This document shows, in pieces, positions 39,207-46,711 of a DNA stretch of 46,711 nt. Position 1 is the stretch's first letter, and every line of letters starts with the position of its first letter. Below the pieces are notes generated by a model. It made no database searches. It was given only the letters and a program-made list of their open reading frames with translations, and had not been told where the DNA came from. The stretch comes from Oligoflexales bacterium (GTDB lineage Bacteria > Bdellovibrionota_B > Oligoflexia > Oligoflexales > Bog-1112). Location: assembly GCA_013215275.1 (NCBI GenBank), contig JABSRF010000006.1, positions 1 to 46,711 on the forward strand, in the 5' to 3' direction. The position numbers and the translations under genes were made by a program.

Positions 39207-40082
39207 TTGAGAATTCGTACTTGGGAAAGGGTAGAATCTTTGAATGGAATTATGTTTTGGCAACTTAAGGCATTTTTAATGCAACCAAGCACCTGGGTTC
39301 TAGCAATCATAGGGCTCATATTGGGAAGTTTTTATAATGTTTGTATCTATCGCATTCCCAGGGAAAGTTTTTGGGAGTCTAACCGGTCACATTGCCCAGG
39401 CTGTGGGACTATGATCCCTTTTTGGCATAATATCCCTATCTTGAGTTATATCTTCTTAAGAGGCAAGGCCCATTGCTGTGGTATGCGTATACCGATTCGC
39501 TACCCAATTGTGGAGTTTCTAGCTGCTTTGAGCCTATGTCTTATTTACTGGAAATTCCCTTTTTTATCGGAATTTCCAATTAAGGTTGTTGACTTTAATA
39601 ACATGCTCCGTTTCTTTCATGCTTTCACCTTTACGTCATTGCTATTGATCTGTTCCTTCATAGACATTGATCATAAGATTATCCCTGATGTGATTAGCAT
39701 CCCCATGATCTTGTCCACACCCCTCATTATTTTGATGCACCCTGAGCTAGATTGGAAAAGCGGGCTTATTGGGGTGTTTGCTGGAGGAGGCTCTGTCATT
39801 CTAATTAACAGGGTTTACTATATGATGCGCGGTGAGACTGGAATAGGGATGGGAGATGCAAAATTGTTAGCTGCTATAGGGGGCTGGTTAGGTTATCAAG
39901 CCATTTTCCCGACTTTTTTTTACGGCTCTATTTTGGGGTCAGTTTTCGGGGTAAGTGCTATGATATTTAAAAAGCGTTTGAATTTTAAATCTGAGATTCC
40001 CTTCGGACCTTTTTTGGCAGTGGGGTCTCTTCTCCATTTATTTTTAAGTCGTCAAGTCCAGGAGCTTTTTTTTATTTTTTAA
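39207..40082 (+). CDS. pilD: Type IV prepilin peptidase (A24 family)
   Basis: GLILGSFYNVCIYRIPR, HCPGCGTMIPFWHNIPILSYIFLRG, CSFIDIDHKIIPD, GMGDAKLLAAIGGWLG. Confidence 0.93.
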   Translation: MRIRTWERVESLNGIMFWQLKAFLMQPSTWVLAIIGLILGSFYNVCIYRIPRESFWESNRSHCPGCGTMIPFWHNIPILSYIFLRGKAHCCGMRIPIRYPIVEFLAALSLCLIYWKFPFLSEFPIKVVDFNNMLRFFHAFTFTSLLLICSFIDIDHKIIPDVISIPMILSTPLIILMHPELDWKSGLIGVFAGGGSVILINRVYYMMRGETGIGMGDAKLLAAIGGWLGYQAIFPTFFYGSILGSVFGVSAMIFKKRLNFKSEIPFGPFLAVGSLLHLFLSRQVQELFFIF

Positions 40083-40094
40083 TGAGGGGTTTAA

Positions 40095-41141
40095 ATGGAA
40101 AAACCTGCCACAGTGCCCTTAAAAAGGCTGCATCAGAATGGAAAGACCTACGAATTTCTCAGCGAGGTTTTTCGCGATTTTTGCTCTGAGACCAATAGTC
40201 CAGGCTTAATCAGATGCTTTTTGAGTAAGCTTCAGGAAATTTACGGGGTCGGGCGGTTTGCATGTTTTAAGGTGAGCTTAAGAGGTGGTCGGTATTCGTT
40301 TAATCCTGCAAATATTGGGTCAAACTCCTCCCAGCACCAAACTCGCTTTGATCAAGAATTTTTGTTAGGACTGCAAGAGCTGTTGTGCCTCGCTATCACC
40401 AAGGAAGAGTTCACAGGTAGCTGCATGGAACTGAGCTTTAGGGACGAACGCTTGCAATGGGTTAGCCTCGGCCACCCAAAACAAGACTCTTGGTTATGTA
40501 TTTGGGATGCTGTGAACTTTAAGGATCAAGACCAATTCGATTGTTTGGTCCAGCTCCTGCAAAATGAAGCAGCATGGTATCGGAAACTAGATCAGACCCA
40601 GGCTTTGTTATACTTAGATGAGCTGACGGGCCTTTTTAACTATAGATACTTAGATGTTGCCCTAGATAGTGAGCTGCGAAGGGCTAGCCGTTACCAAAAT
40701 AGCTTCAGCCTACTATTCATCGATTTAGATGACTTTAAAAAAGTGAATGATCGTTATGGTCATCTGGTCGGTAGCGGTGTTTTAAAGCAGTTTGCAAAAG
40801 TTTTAAAGGAAGAGCTAAGAGAGGTTGATACTATAATAAGATATGGCGGCGATGAGTATGTTATCCTGCTCTTAGGCACCAATACCCACGTTGGGGTCGT
40901 TGTTGCCGAGCGTATTCGCAAGCGAGTTGCTGCAAGTGTATTTGAAATAGATCAGCATCGAATTAAATTGACCTGTTCTTTAGGGGTTGCTTGCTACCCT
41001 GAGCATGGTAGGAGCAAAGAGAAATTATTAAGATTAGCTGACGAGACCATGTACCAAAGCAAGCGTAAAGGCAAGAATTTGGTCATGGTGGTTAGTGACA
41101 AGGGGGGAATCGGTAAAAGCGAGGCTTATGCTTCTACCTAA
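40095..41141 (+). CDS. GGDEF diguanylate cyclase
   Basis: DELTGLFNYRYLD, FIDLDDFKKVNDRYGHLVG, REVD (RxxD I-site pattern), RYGGDEYVILL. Confidence 0.9.
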   Translation: MEKPATVPLKRLHQNGKTYEFLSEVFRDFCSETNSPGLIRCFLSKLQEIYGVGRFACFKVSLRGGRYSFNPANIGSNSSQHQTRFDQEFLLGLQELLCLAITKEEFTGSCMELSFRDERLQWVSLGHPKQDSWLCIWDAVNFKDQDQFDCLVQLLQNEAAWYRKLDQTQALLYLDELTGLFNYRYLDVALDSELRRASRYQNSFSLLFIDLDDFKKVNDRYGHLVGSGVLKQFAKVLKEELREVDTIIRYGGDEYVILLLGTNTHVGVVVAERIRKRVAASVFEIDQHRIKLTCSLGVACYPEHGRSKEKLLRLADETMYQSKRKGKNLVMVVSDKGGIGKSEAYAST

Positions 41142-41155
41142 ACTCTCTAAAAGCT

Positions 41156-41683
41156 GTGAAAGGAAACCTTTTGTCGTTAGAAGGGAAATCACCAAAGGAA
41201 TCACATGTAGAGATGACGGAACTAGTGCTTCCTCAACACACCAATGCTTTAGGAACTATTTTCGGCGGTGTTGTCCTGTCATGGGTCGATATTGCAGCAG
41301 CAATTTGTGCTCAAAGACACACTAAGAAAACGGTGGTCACCGCCTCAATAGATGCAATGCATTTCCTTGCTCCTATTCGTCTAGGGTGGATTGTTAATAT
41401 TAAGGCTTCCGTTAATTATGCCTCCAACACAAGTTGTGAGGTTGGGGTTAAGATTTTAGCTGAAAACCCCCTGACTAACGAATACCACCATACTGCAAGT
41501 GCTTATGTGACCATGGTTGCTCTTGATGGAAATGGCAGGCCCACACCGATACCTCCTGTTCAGCCAAAAACCGATGATGAAAATAAGCGTTATGACGCTG
41601 CATTAAGGCGCCGTACAGCCCGATTGGCTTTGAAAAAGGATCTCAAAAAACGCAGTGCTCGCAAGCCATTGTTGGACCCGTGA
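41156..41683 (+). CDS. Acyl-CoA thioesterase (hotdog fold)
   Basis: LVLPQHTNALGTIFGGVVLSWVDIAAAICAQRH...DAMHFLAPIRLGWIVNIKASVNYAS. Confidence 0.9.
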   Translation: MKGNLLSLEGKSPKESHVEMTELVLPQHTNALGTIFGGVVLSWVDIAAAICAQRHTKKTVVTASIDAMHFLAPIRLGWIVNIKASVNYASNTSCEVGVKILAENPLTNEYHHTASAYVTMVALDGNGRPTPIPPVQPKTDDENKRYDAALRRRTARLALKKDLKKRSARKPLLDP

Positions 41684-41728
41684 CAGAGTCTAGTTCAAGA
41701 GGGCTTTTCTTCTTTAATGGGATGATTT

Positions 41729-42541
41729 ATGGCTTTAGATATTCTTTACCAAAATGAACTCTTCGAGTCTTATGCACAGGGTCAGAAAAGTAAGTTGCCT
41801 GAAATTTTGGATATTGAAAAGTCTTACCTTTATGACTTTTTGATTCGTATGACGGGAGATCAAAATCGTTCCACAACTGTGGTCGAGCAAGTGATCAATC
41901 AAATGCTAAACTCTGAGGATGCATGGGAGCAATTAAACAAACTTAGGCTAAACCTATATTCAAAAGCACGAACTTTGATGATAAAAGTTTGGAATGCTGA
42001 TGTCACCAAGTTAGAGCACCCATCTTTGATCCATGTGCTTAGAAACCCTGAGTCTGACCGTAAAGCTCTGAAGAGGGCCAAAGCTTATAGCCAACTGAAT
42101 CAAGCAATTTCTGCGTGTGAGGGTTATGGTCGAGAAATAGTGATCTTGCACCTGCGGACCAAATTTACATTTAGCGAAATTGCACAAGTCATGGGGCATT
42201 CCAGAGATTTTGTTGAGGAACACTACTCTACAGCTATAAAGCTTATCAAAAGCCGTGTGCCTAATTTACCTCCAGATCCGCGCAAAGCAATTAGCAACTT
42301 GGATGTCTATCCTTTCCCAAGGGGAAAAGAAACCGACATCACCGACCTCAGTGGACTGATTGGTGGAATTAAGCGTGACCGGCAAATGGATGTGGTCAAG
42401 ACTTCCTTTTACGGATTTCTCGTAGCTGCAGTGCTTGGATTATGTATTTTTATCATCATACTATTGATTAACCCCAAGCTCAGCAAGGCAGTGACCTACT
42501 GGTTAAAAATAAAGATTGGTGCGTTTAAATCCATGTTTTGA
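41729..42541 (+). CDS. Sigma-70-like protein with C-terminal transmembrane helix
   Basis: Region 4-like helix-turn-helix (EGYGREIVILHLRTKFTFSEIAQVMGHSRDFVEEHYSTAIKLIKSR) followed by hydrophobic GFLVAAVLGLCIFIIILLIN. Confidence 0.6.
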   Translation: MALDILYQNELFESYAQGQKSKLPEILDIEKSYLYDFLIRMTGDQNRSTTVVEQVINQMLNSEDAWEQLNKLRLNLYSKARTLMIKVWNADVTKLEHPSLIHVLRNPESDRKALKRAKAYSQLNQAISACEGYGREIVILHLRTKFTFSEIAQVMGHSRDFVEEHYSTAIKLIKSRVPNLPPDPRKAISNLDVYPFPRGKETDITDLSGLIGGIKRDRQMDVVKTSFYGFLVAAVLGLCIFIIILLINPKLSKAVTYWLKIKIGAFKSMF

Positions 42542-42577
42542 GAGTGGGTTGCATTGCGCATCGATCCTCTTTTATGC

Positions 42578-43972
42578 CTAACCAAGGCCTCTAAACATGC
42601 TGTCCTTGTGCTGCTCGAAAATCGACAGGAAGAAGCGGTATACAGACGCCGCCATGGTATTGATAGGCGTTTGGTGTTTTTCTGAGAGCTTTTTTGCAAT
42701 GTCCGTTAACGAAGTCTTGCCATCAACCAATGAGACGGTTTCATAATAGGTTAAGTGAGTCCCTTTAAAGGCGTTGAAAAAATCTAGGGAAGGGATTGCC
42801 TCTTCTGGGTTTAGAAGCCAGGAAGGCAAGTGGCTCTGGCTCTGAACTTCAAGTAGGGGGCTTTCCTTGTCCTTGTAAGCTTGCCAAACATAGACTCTCT
42901 CTTGGCGTCTGTGGCTACTGTGTGGTGAGTTGAGGTAAGGAAGGTCCGCACATTCATGACCCTCTATTTTTAAGCCTGATTTGAATGCGATATGCTTAAC
43001 CTCTTCAAGGGTGTATCGCCCTCCAGGCGGGCAGTGGTCAAACAACAATGGACCCAGGTTGAGCCATTGTCCACCTGGTCTAAGTAACTGGTTTATTAAC
43101 CGTGACAATACTTTAAAATCTACTTGAACAATATCGATAAACCAGGGTGTGACGATGGTGTCAAACTGTCCCGATCGAAATGGTGGTTTTAAGATATCAC
43201 AAAATATGAGATGAAAATTATCTATCTCAGGCCCAGAATCCTTCAGACTGTGCTTAACACAGGCGTTGGAAGCGTCTAAAGCAGGGTGGGGAAACTCGTA
43301 GAATTTGAGAGCCTGCTTAGCCAGCATTTTTTTTGCAGTGAGCAATAAATAAGGATTTAAATCGCATGCGACACTTAGGTCTGGATTAAGGGTGCGGTGG
43401 ACATCAACTGGAAAACGACAGCTTCCTGCTCCGATAAATAAAGTCTTTCCAAGAGCTTGTTTTTTCTGCTCCCAAACTTTCACGAAAAGTTCTAAAGTTT
43501 TTTCGTTTTCTTCTGCATCCCATGCCCAATCTCTAAAGATATTACGTTCATAGCTCAGAAGTTGTTGCTGGGCTGGAAACTTCCCCCAAAAAGCATTAGC
43601 CAGGCTCACATCTTGAATAGGAGCTGAGCCTAGAAGTGGTTTCAGCAGGTTTTTTAGGCATTTTAATTGCTCGTTCTTACCGCCTTGGATTAGCTTTAAG
43701 CGGCTTTTGGTGCCGCTCAAGACTTTTTTGTCTGCAATACTCTTTGTCAGGCCTGTGATTTCTGTTTCGATACTCTTGAAACATTGTGAGGTTCTAGCTC
43801 CCCACTCGGCCCAGGATTGTGCAGGATTAATGAACAACCAAGGTATTCCATCACAGAAAGGGAAGGCGTCTGCTTTAGTCTTACCGATGAGAGTCGACCC
43901 TTCCACTTTTAACTCGTCAGCTGTTTTTGGGGATGCAAGCAGTGGGAGAATGTTTTGGTCAAATTCCTGCAT
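42578..43972 (-). CDS. N2227/carnosine-methyltransferase-like SAM methyltransferase with Trm112-like N-terminus and PqqD-like C-terminus
   Basis: N-terminal LPLLASPKTADEL...FPFCDGIPWLF; LFIGAGSCRFPVDVHRTLNPDLSVACDLNPYLLLTA; GGQWLNLGPLLFDHCPPGGRYTLEEVKHIAFKSGLKI; C-terminal LVDGKTSLTDIAKKLSEKHQTPINTMAASVYRFFLSIF. Confidence 0.65.
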   Translation of the reverse strand: MQEFDQNILPLLASPKTADELKVEGSTLIGKTKADAFPFCDGIPWLFINPAQSWAEWGARTSQCFKSIETEITGLTKSIADKKVLSGTKSRLKLIQGGKNEQLKCLKNLLKPLLGSAPIQDVSLANAFWGKFPAQQQLLSYERNIFRDWAWDAEENEKTLELFVKVWEQKKQALGKTLFIGAGSCRFPVDVHRTLNPDLSVACDLNPYLLLTAKKMLAKQALKFYEFPHPALDASNACVKHSLKDSGPEIDNFHLIFCDILKPPFRSGQFDTIVTPWFIDIVQVDFKVLSRLINQLLRPGGQWLNLGPLLFDHCPPGGRYTLEEVKHIAFKSGLKIEGHECADLPYLNSPHSSHRRQERVYVWQAYKDKESPLLEVQSQSHLPSWLLNPEEAIPSLDFFNAFKGTHLTYYETVSLVDGKTSLTDIAKKLSEKHQTPINTMAASVYRFFLSIFEQHKDSMFRGLG

Positions 43973-44204
43973 GGAAATATCCTTAATGGCGCATAATTTT
44001 AAGCTAGTACTATTTTAGAGCAGAAGCATCAAAATTCCTCACTATTTTTTTGTGAAATAGGCTTGCTCCTTTTCATCCAGGTGGGTGTAATTATTGGTCT
44101 GTGTGCCTCGAGGGCTTGGGTTGTATTATGTTAAAATTTAAGAATAATATTATGTATAAAAATTTTCAATAAATATTGAGTTAAAGCTTTCTATATTAAA
44201 ATCC

Positions 44205-44356
44205 GAATAGAATTTTAAGAGAGCACTGCATGATTTGCTCTCCAAGCTCAGGATGGTTCTTAGCTAAGCTTAGACAACTTAGCGACCCTTTAGAGGCATG
44301 AGCTTTGCTCCCCCTATATAACCCGCGCTGGTATGAATGCCACGCGGGTTTTATTT
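44205..44356 (+). ncRNA. Candidate small transcript (sRNA or small-peptide mRNA) with intrinsic terminator
   Basis: AT-rich promoter-like region, GAGAGCA(44219-44225)/TGCTCTC(44236-44242) hairpin, and a strong terminator, all inside a roughly 700-bp gap between genes. Confidence 0.45.
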
Positions 44357-44358
44357 AT
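44320..44358 (+). terminator. Intrinsic terminator
   Basis: AACCCGCG (44320-44327) pairs with CGCGGGTT (44343-44350), followed by TTATTTATTTT. Confidence 0.85.
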
Positions 44359-44557
44359 TTTATCATCGACTTAGATCCACAAATAAACCTGTCTTGGCTC
44401 GTGACACGAACCCCCCCATAGCCATCTCCCAAATTGAAGGGCGTTAAAACAAAATCGAGTATGATCGGATGGTTTTTTTTAGAGGCTGACTTATACTAAG
44501 ACTGCATTCTTTTGGAGCAATTTAAGCAACTTTTGCTATCGTTTAATTCAAATGCAG

Positions 44558-44577
44558 AGGCCCATGAGGCCTTTTTG
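44558..44577 (+). promoter_or_regulatory. Terminator/attenuator-like hairpin in the leader of the RRM gene
   Basis: AGGCC CATGA GGCCT followed by TTTT, about 115 bp upstream of the RRM ATG. Confidence 0.35.
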
Positions 44578-44685
44578 CGTATAAAGAATGATTGTCTATT
44601 GCAGGAATTTAAGTTATAGGGTTTTTTACCTAGTTTTTCTTGCGAGTCTAAGAAAAGCTTATTAGATTTTTTGGAGTTTCGAGTT

Positions 44686-44964
44686 ATGTCAAAGAAATTA
44701 TTTGTAGGTGGATTAAGCTGGAACACTGACGATACATTATTGCGCCAGTCTTTTGAGAGATTTGGTGCGGTAAGCGATGCCAGAGTAATCCTCGACCGAG
44801 AAACAGGAAGATCACGAGGCTTTGGCTTCGTAACTTTCGACGATGATGAAGCAGCTATGAGTGCAATTTCAGCAATGGATGGAACTGACTTAGATGGCCG
44901 CAACATTCGCGTGAATGAAGCCCAAGACCGCCCTCAGCGCGGCAACTTTAGCTCACGCAACTAA
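44686..44964 (+). CDS. RRM-type RNA-binding protein
   Basis: KKLFVGGLSWNTDD (RNP2) and RSRGFGFVTF (RNP1); ATG at 44686 preceded by TTGGAG. Confidence 0.95.
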   Translation: MSKKLFVGGLSWNTDDTLLRQSFERFGAVSDARVILDRETGRSRGFGFVTFDDDEAAMSAISAMDGTDLDGRNIRVNEAQDRPQRGNFSSRN

Positions 44965-45178
44965 TAAAAACTTCTATCTTTTATCCTAATATATTCCTTG
45001 TTATTTATGCTTACGAATTGTTCTCCTACAAATTTTGTAGGGGATCCTCTGCCATTGCGCTAAAATTAGGCAGTGAAGCAAGCGAAACCCACTGTAGCAC
45101 TTTCGAAGTTTTAAGCTTTATGCAGGCAAGGAGGGCTTATAGAGGTGGGTTGAGAATCCAATTTATAGGGAGGACTAT

Positions 45179-46168
45179 TTGCGTAAGCTTGGCGACTTAG
45201 ATAATCATGAGGATGCGAAATGTTTTCGCTGGTATTTAGAAAGCCAGAGCATTGAGGCATGGCACGATGAAGAAGATTCTCTTAGCGTCACAGTTTGGTT
45301 AGTCCAGGATTCTCAAAAAGAGCAGGCCATGGCTCTCTTGCAAGAATTCAAAGAGGACCCAAAAGATCCTAGCTTCAAGACCTCATCAGAACAAGCAGCA
45401 AAAAAGCATCATGTTAAAAGCGTTCAAGAAGCAAAAGAACGTAAGCGGGCACTCAGTGCTAATCGAGACTCTTTTATTTCAAACTATCCGGTTACTTTTT
45501 GTTTAATCGCTGCTTGTACCGTTATTTTTTTGAACCATCACTATATCGATAAGCAGCACACGCTCTTCCAATATCTTTGTTTTTCTGCTGATCCAATAGC
45601 CAGGTTAACGGGGGTCAGAAATTTTTCAGAAATCTTAAGTGGGCAGATATGGAGGCTTGTAACTCCAGCTTTGATGCATGCAGATTGGTTTCATATCATA
45701 TTTAACATGCTGTGGTTCTACCAATTTGCGAGGCAAATTGAAGGGCATATGTCTTCAAAACGACTGCTTTCAATCATGCTTGTCATAAGTATCAGCTCTC
45801 ATGTGGTTTTCTACTTGGTAGCAGGGCCCATGTTTTTAGGGATGTCGGGAGTAAACTACGGGCTTTTAGCTTATATTTGGACGATGGAGCGTTTTTCCTC
45901 AGCCCATAGAAACTTAGATGGTCAGGCGTCCAAGTTTTTCGTTTTTTGGTATTGCCTATGCTTAGTCTTGACCTTGATTGGAATGCCTGTGGCGAATACG
46001 ATTCATGGGGTTGGAGGCCTAGCAGGCTTGGTGCTTGGAATTTTTCACTCGGGAAGAAATAAGAACCTAGTCATGTACTTTCGGTACGATGAGGATGCTA
46101 TGAAGTATAGCCTTTGGGGGCTTGGCTTACTTGTTGCTGGTATGATCATCGATCATTATACTTATTGA
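45179..46168 (+). CDS. GlpG-like rhomboid intramembrane serine protease
   Basis: TTG start with GGAGG upstream. N-terminal cytoplasmic domain, ALMHADWFHIIFNMLWFYQF, catalytic GMSGVNYG, and HGVGGLAGLVLG. Confidence 0.9.
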   Translation: MRKLGDLDNHEDAKCFRWYLESQSIEAWHDEEDSLSVTVWLVQDSQKEQAMALLQEFKEDPKDPSFKTSSEQAAKKHHVKSVQEAKERKRALSANRDSFISNYPVTFCLIAACTVIFLNHHYIDKQHTLFQYLCFSADPIARLTGVRNFSEILSGQIWRLVTPALMHADWFHIIFNMLWFYQFARQIEGHMSSKRLLSIMLVISISSHVVFYLVAGPMFLGMSGVNYGLLAYIWTMERFSSAHRNLDGQASKFFVFWYCLCLVLTLIGMPVANTIHGVGGLAGLVLGIFHSGRNKNLVMYFRYDEDAMKYSLWGLGLLVAGMIIDHYTY

Positions 46169-46641
46169 GCACTGGTTCCTGTGAGTTCTAAAGACTGGTC
46201 AAGGCTAGCTAAAAGGTTTTCTAGCTCAGCTTCAATGGCACGAATCCTCTCCACGTAAGTGTTTAGAGCGCTCTCAGTGCTATTCGTTAGCGCAAAAGCT
46301 GCCCCCACTAGGATGCTACCCAAGATGCCCCACCTAACAGGGCTACCCCATTTAAGCTGCGGCATGGTTGTGGAAAAACTCACCTGTTTTGGGGCGTTTC
46401 CTTGCCCGAGTAAGTCACTGGCTCGGGCTTTTATGGTTGTAAACTCTTTGGCATCAAGGTGCTTTCTCAGCTGGTCTGGTGAGTAATCCCGCCCACTTAG
46501 ACCCTCGGAAACCTTAACCCCGCTTTTCTGATAGTCTGGGCTTGACAGAACATCATAGCTCTTTCCAATTTCGTTTATGATTTTCTTTGCGTCTTCCCCA
46601 CCATTTTTTGCAAAGTCAGCGTCGGTAAATGACTCTTGAAT
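46162..46641 (-). pseudogene. Truncated J-domain-like protein with C-terminal TM helix
   Basis: Frame is open from 46641 down to 46162: IQESFTDADFAKNGGEDAKKIINEIGKSYDVLSSPDYQKSG... then TM WGILGSILVGAAFAL. An in-frame stop lies at 46642-46644 and no credible start precedes the J-like segment. Confidence 0.5.
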
Positions 46642-46711
46642 TCAATAAGAAAATGCAAAATTAATCTTGCCGTCCAAAATTCAAAGAAAAATTGTACTTG
46701 AAAAAAATATT

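Noticed and set aside
44496-44906. Minus-strand ORF over the RRM gene
   Set aside because: Antisense of a confident RRM coding region, no homology.
1-46711. tRNA, rRNA or classic defence islands
   Set aside because: No cloverleaf/T-loop signatures, rRNA motifs, CRISPR repeats, or restriction/toxin-antitoxin families were recognised by eye; a tRNAscan/Infernal run would be needed to exclude them.

Overview
This 46.7 kb window reads as bacterial chromosome. Gene content and style suggest a deltaproteobacterium or Bdellovibrionota/Oligoflexia-like organism, but that is inference with no database search. A degenerate IS transposase remnant sits at the left edge and a truncated J-domain-like membrane protein at the right edge. 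Between them are: a histidine phosphatase; a GAF histidine kinase and a CheY-like regulator; RdgB/HAM1-like pyrophosphatase; hmgA; a chemotaxis operon (cheA-cheW-mcp and a CheR-REC-CheB fusion); a heptosyltransferase-like GT9; a class II glutamine amidotransferase; an anti-sigma-like membrane protein; a large HExxH protein that appears to combine peptidase, propeller and barrel regions; aroC; an HtrA/DegP protease; pgeF; a PilZ protein; aroQ; the pilMNOPQ operon with a very unusual Asn/Asp/Tyr-rich PilQ; a fused E1 alpha/beta dehydrogenase; mutS2; a prepilin peptidase, GGDEF, thioesterase and sigma-like run; an N2227-like methyltransferase; an RRM protein; and a GlpG-like rhomboid protease. 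The most interesting points are the chemotaxis module (CheR-REC-CheB fusion beside an MCP ending in a tether-like GWESI), the low-complexity PilQ, the HExxH-to-barrel protein, a sigma-like protein with a C-terminal TM helix, and a terminator-bounded orphan transcription unit near 44.2 kb with a possible 23-aa ORF. No tRNA, rRNA or CRISPR was recognised by eye.
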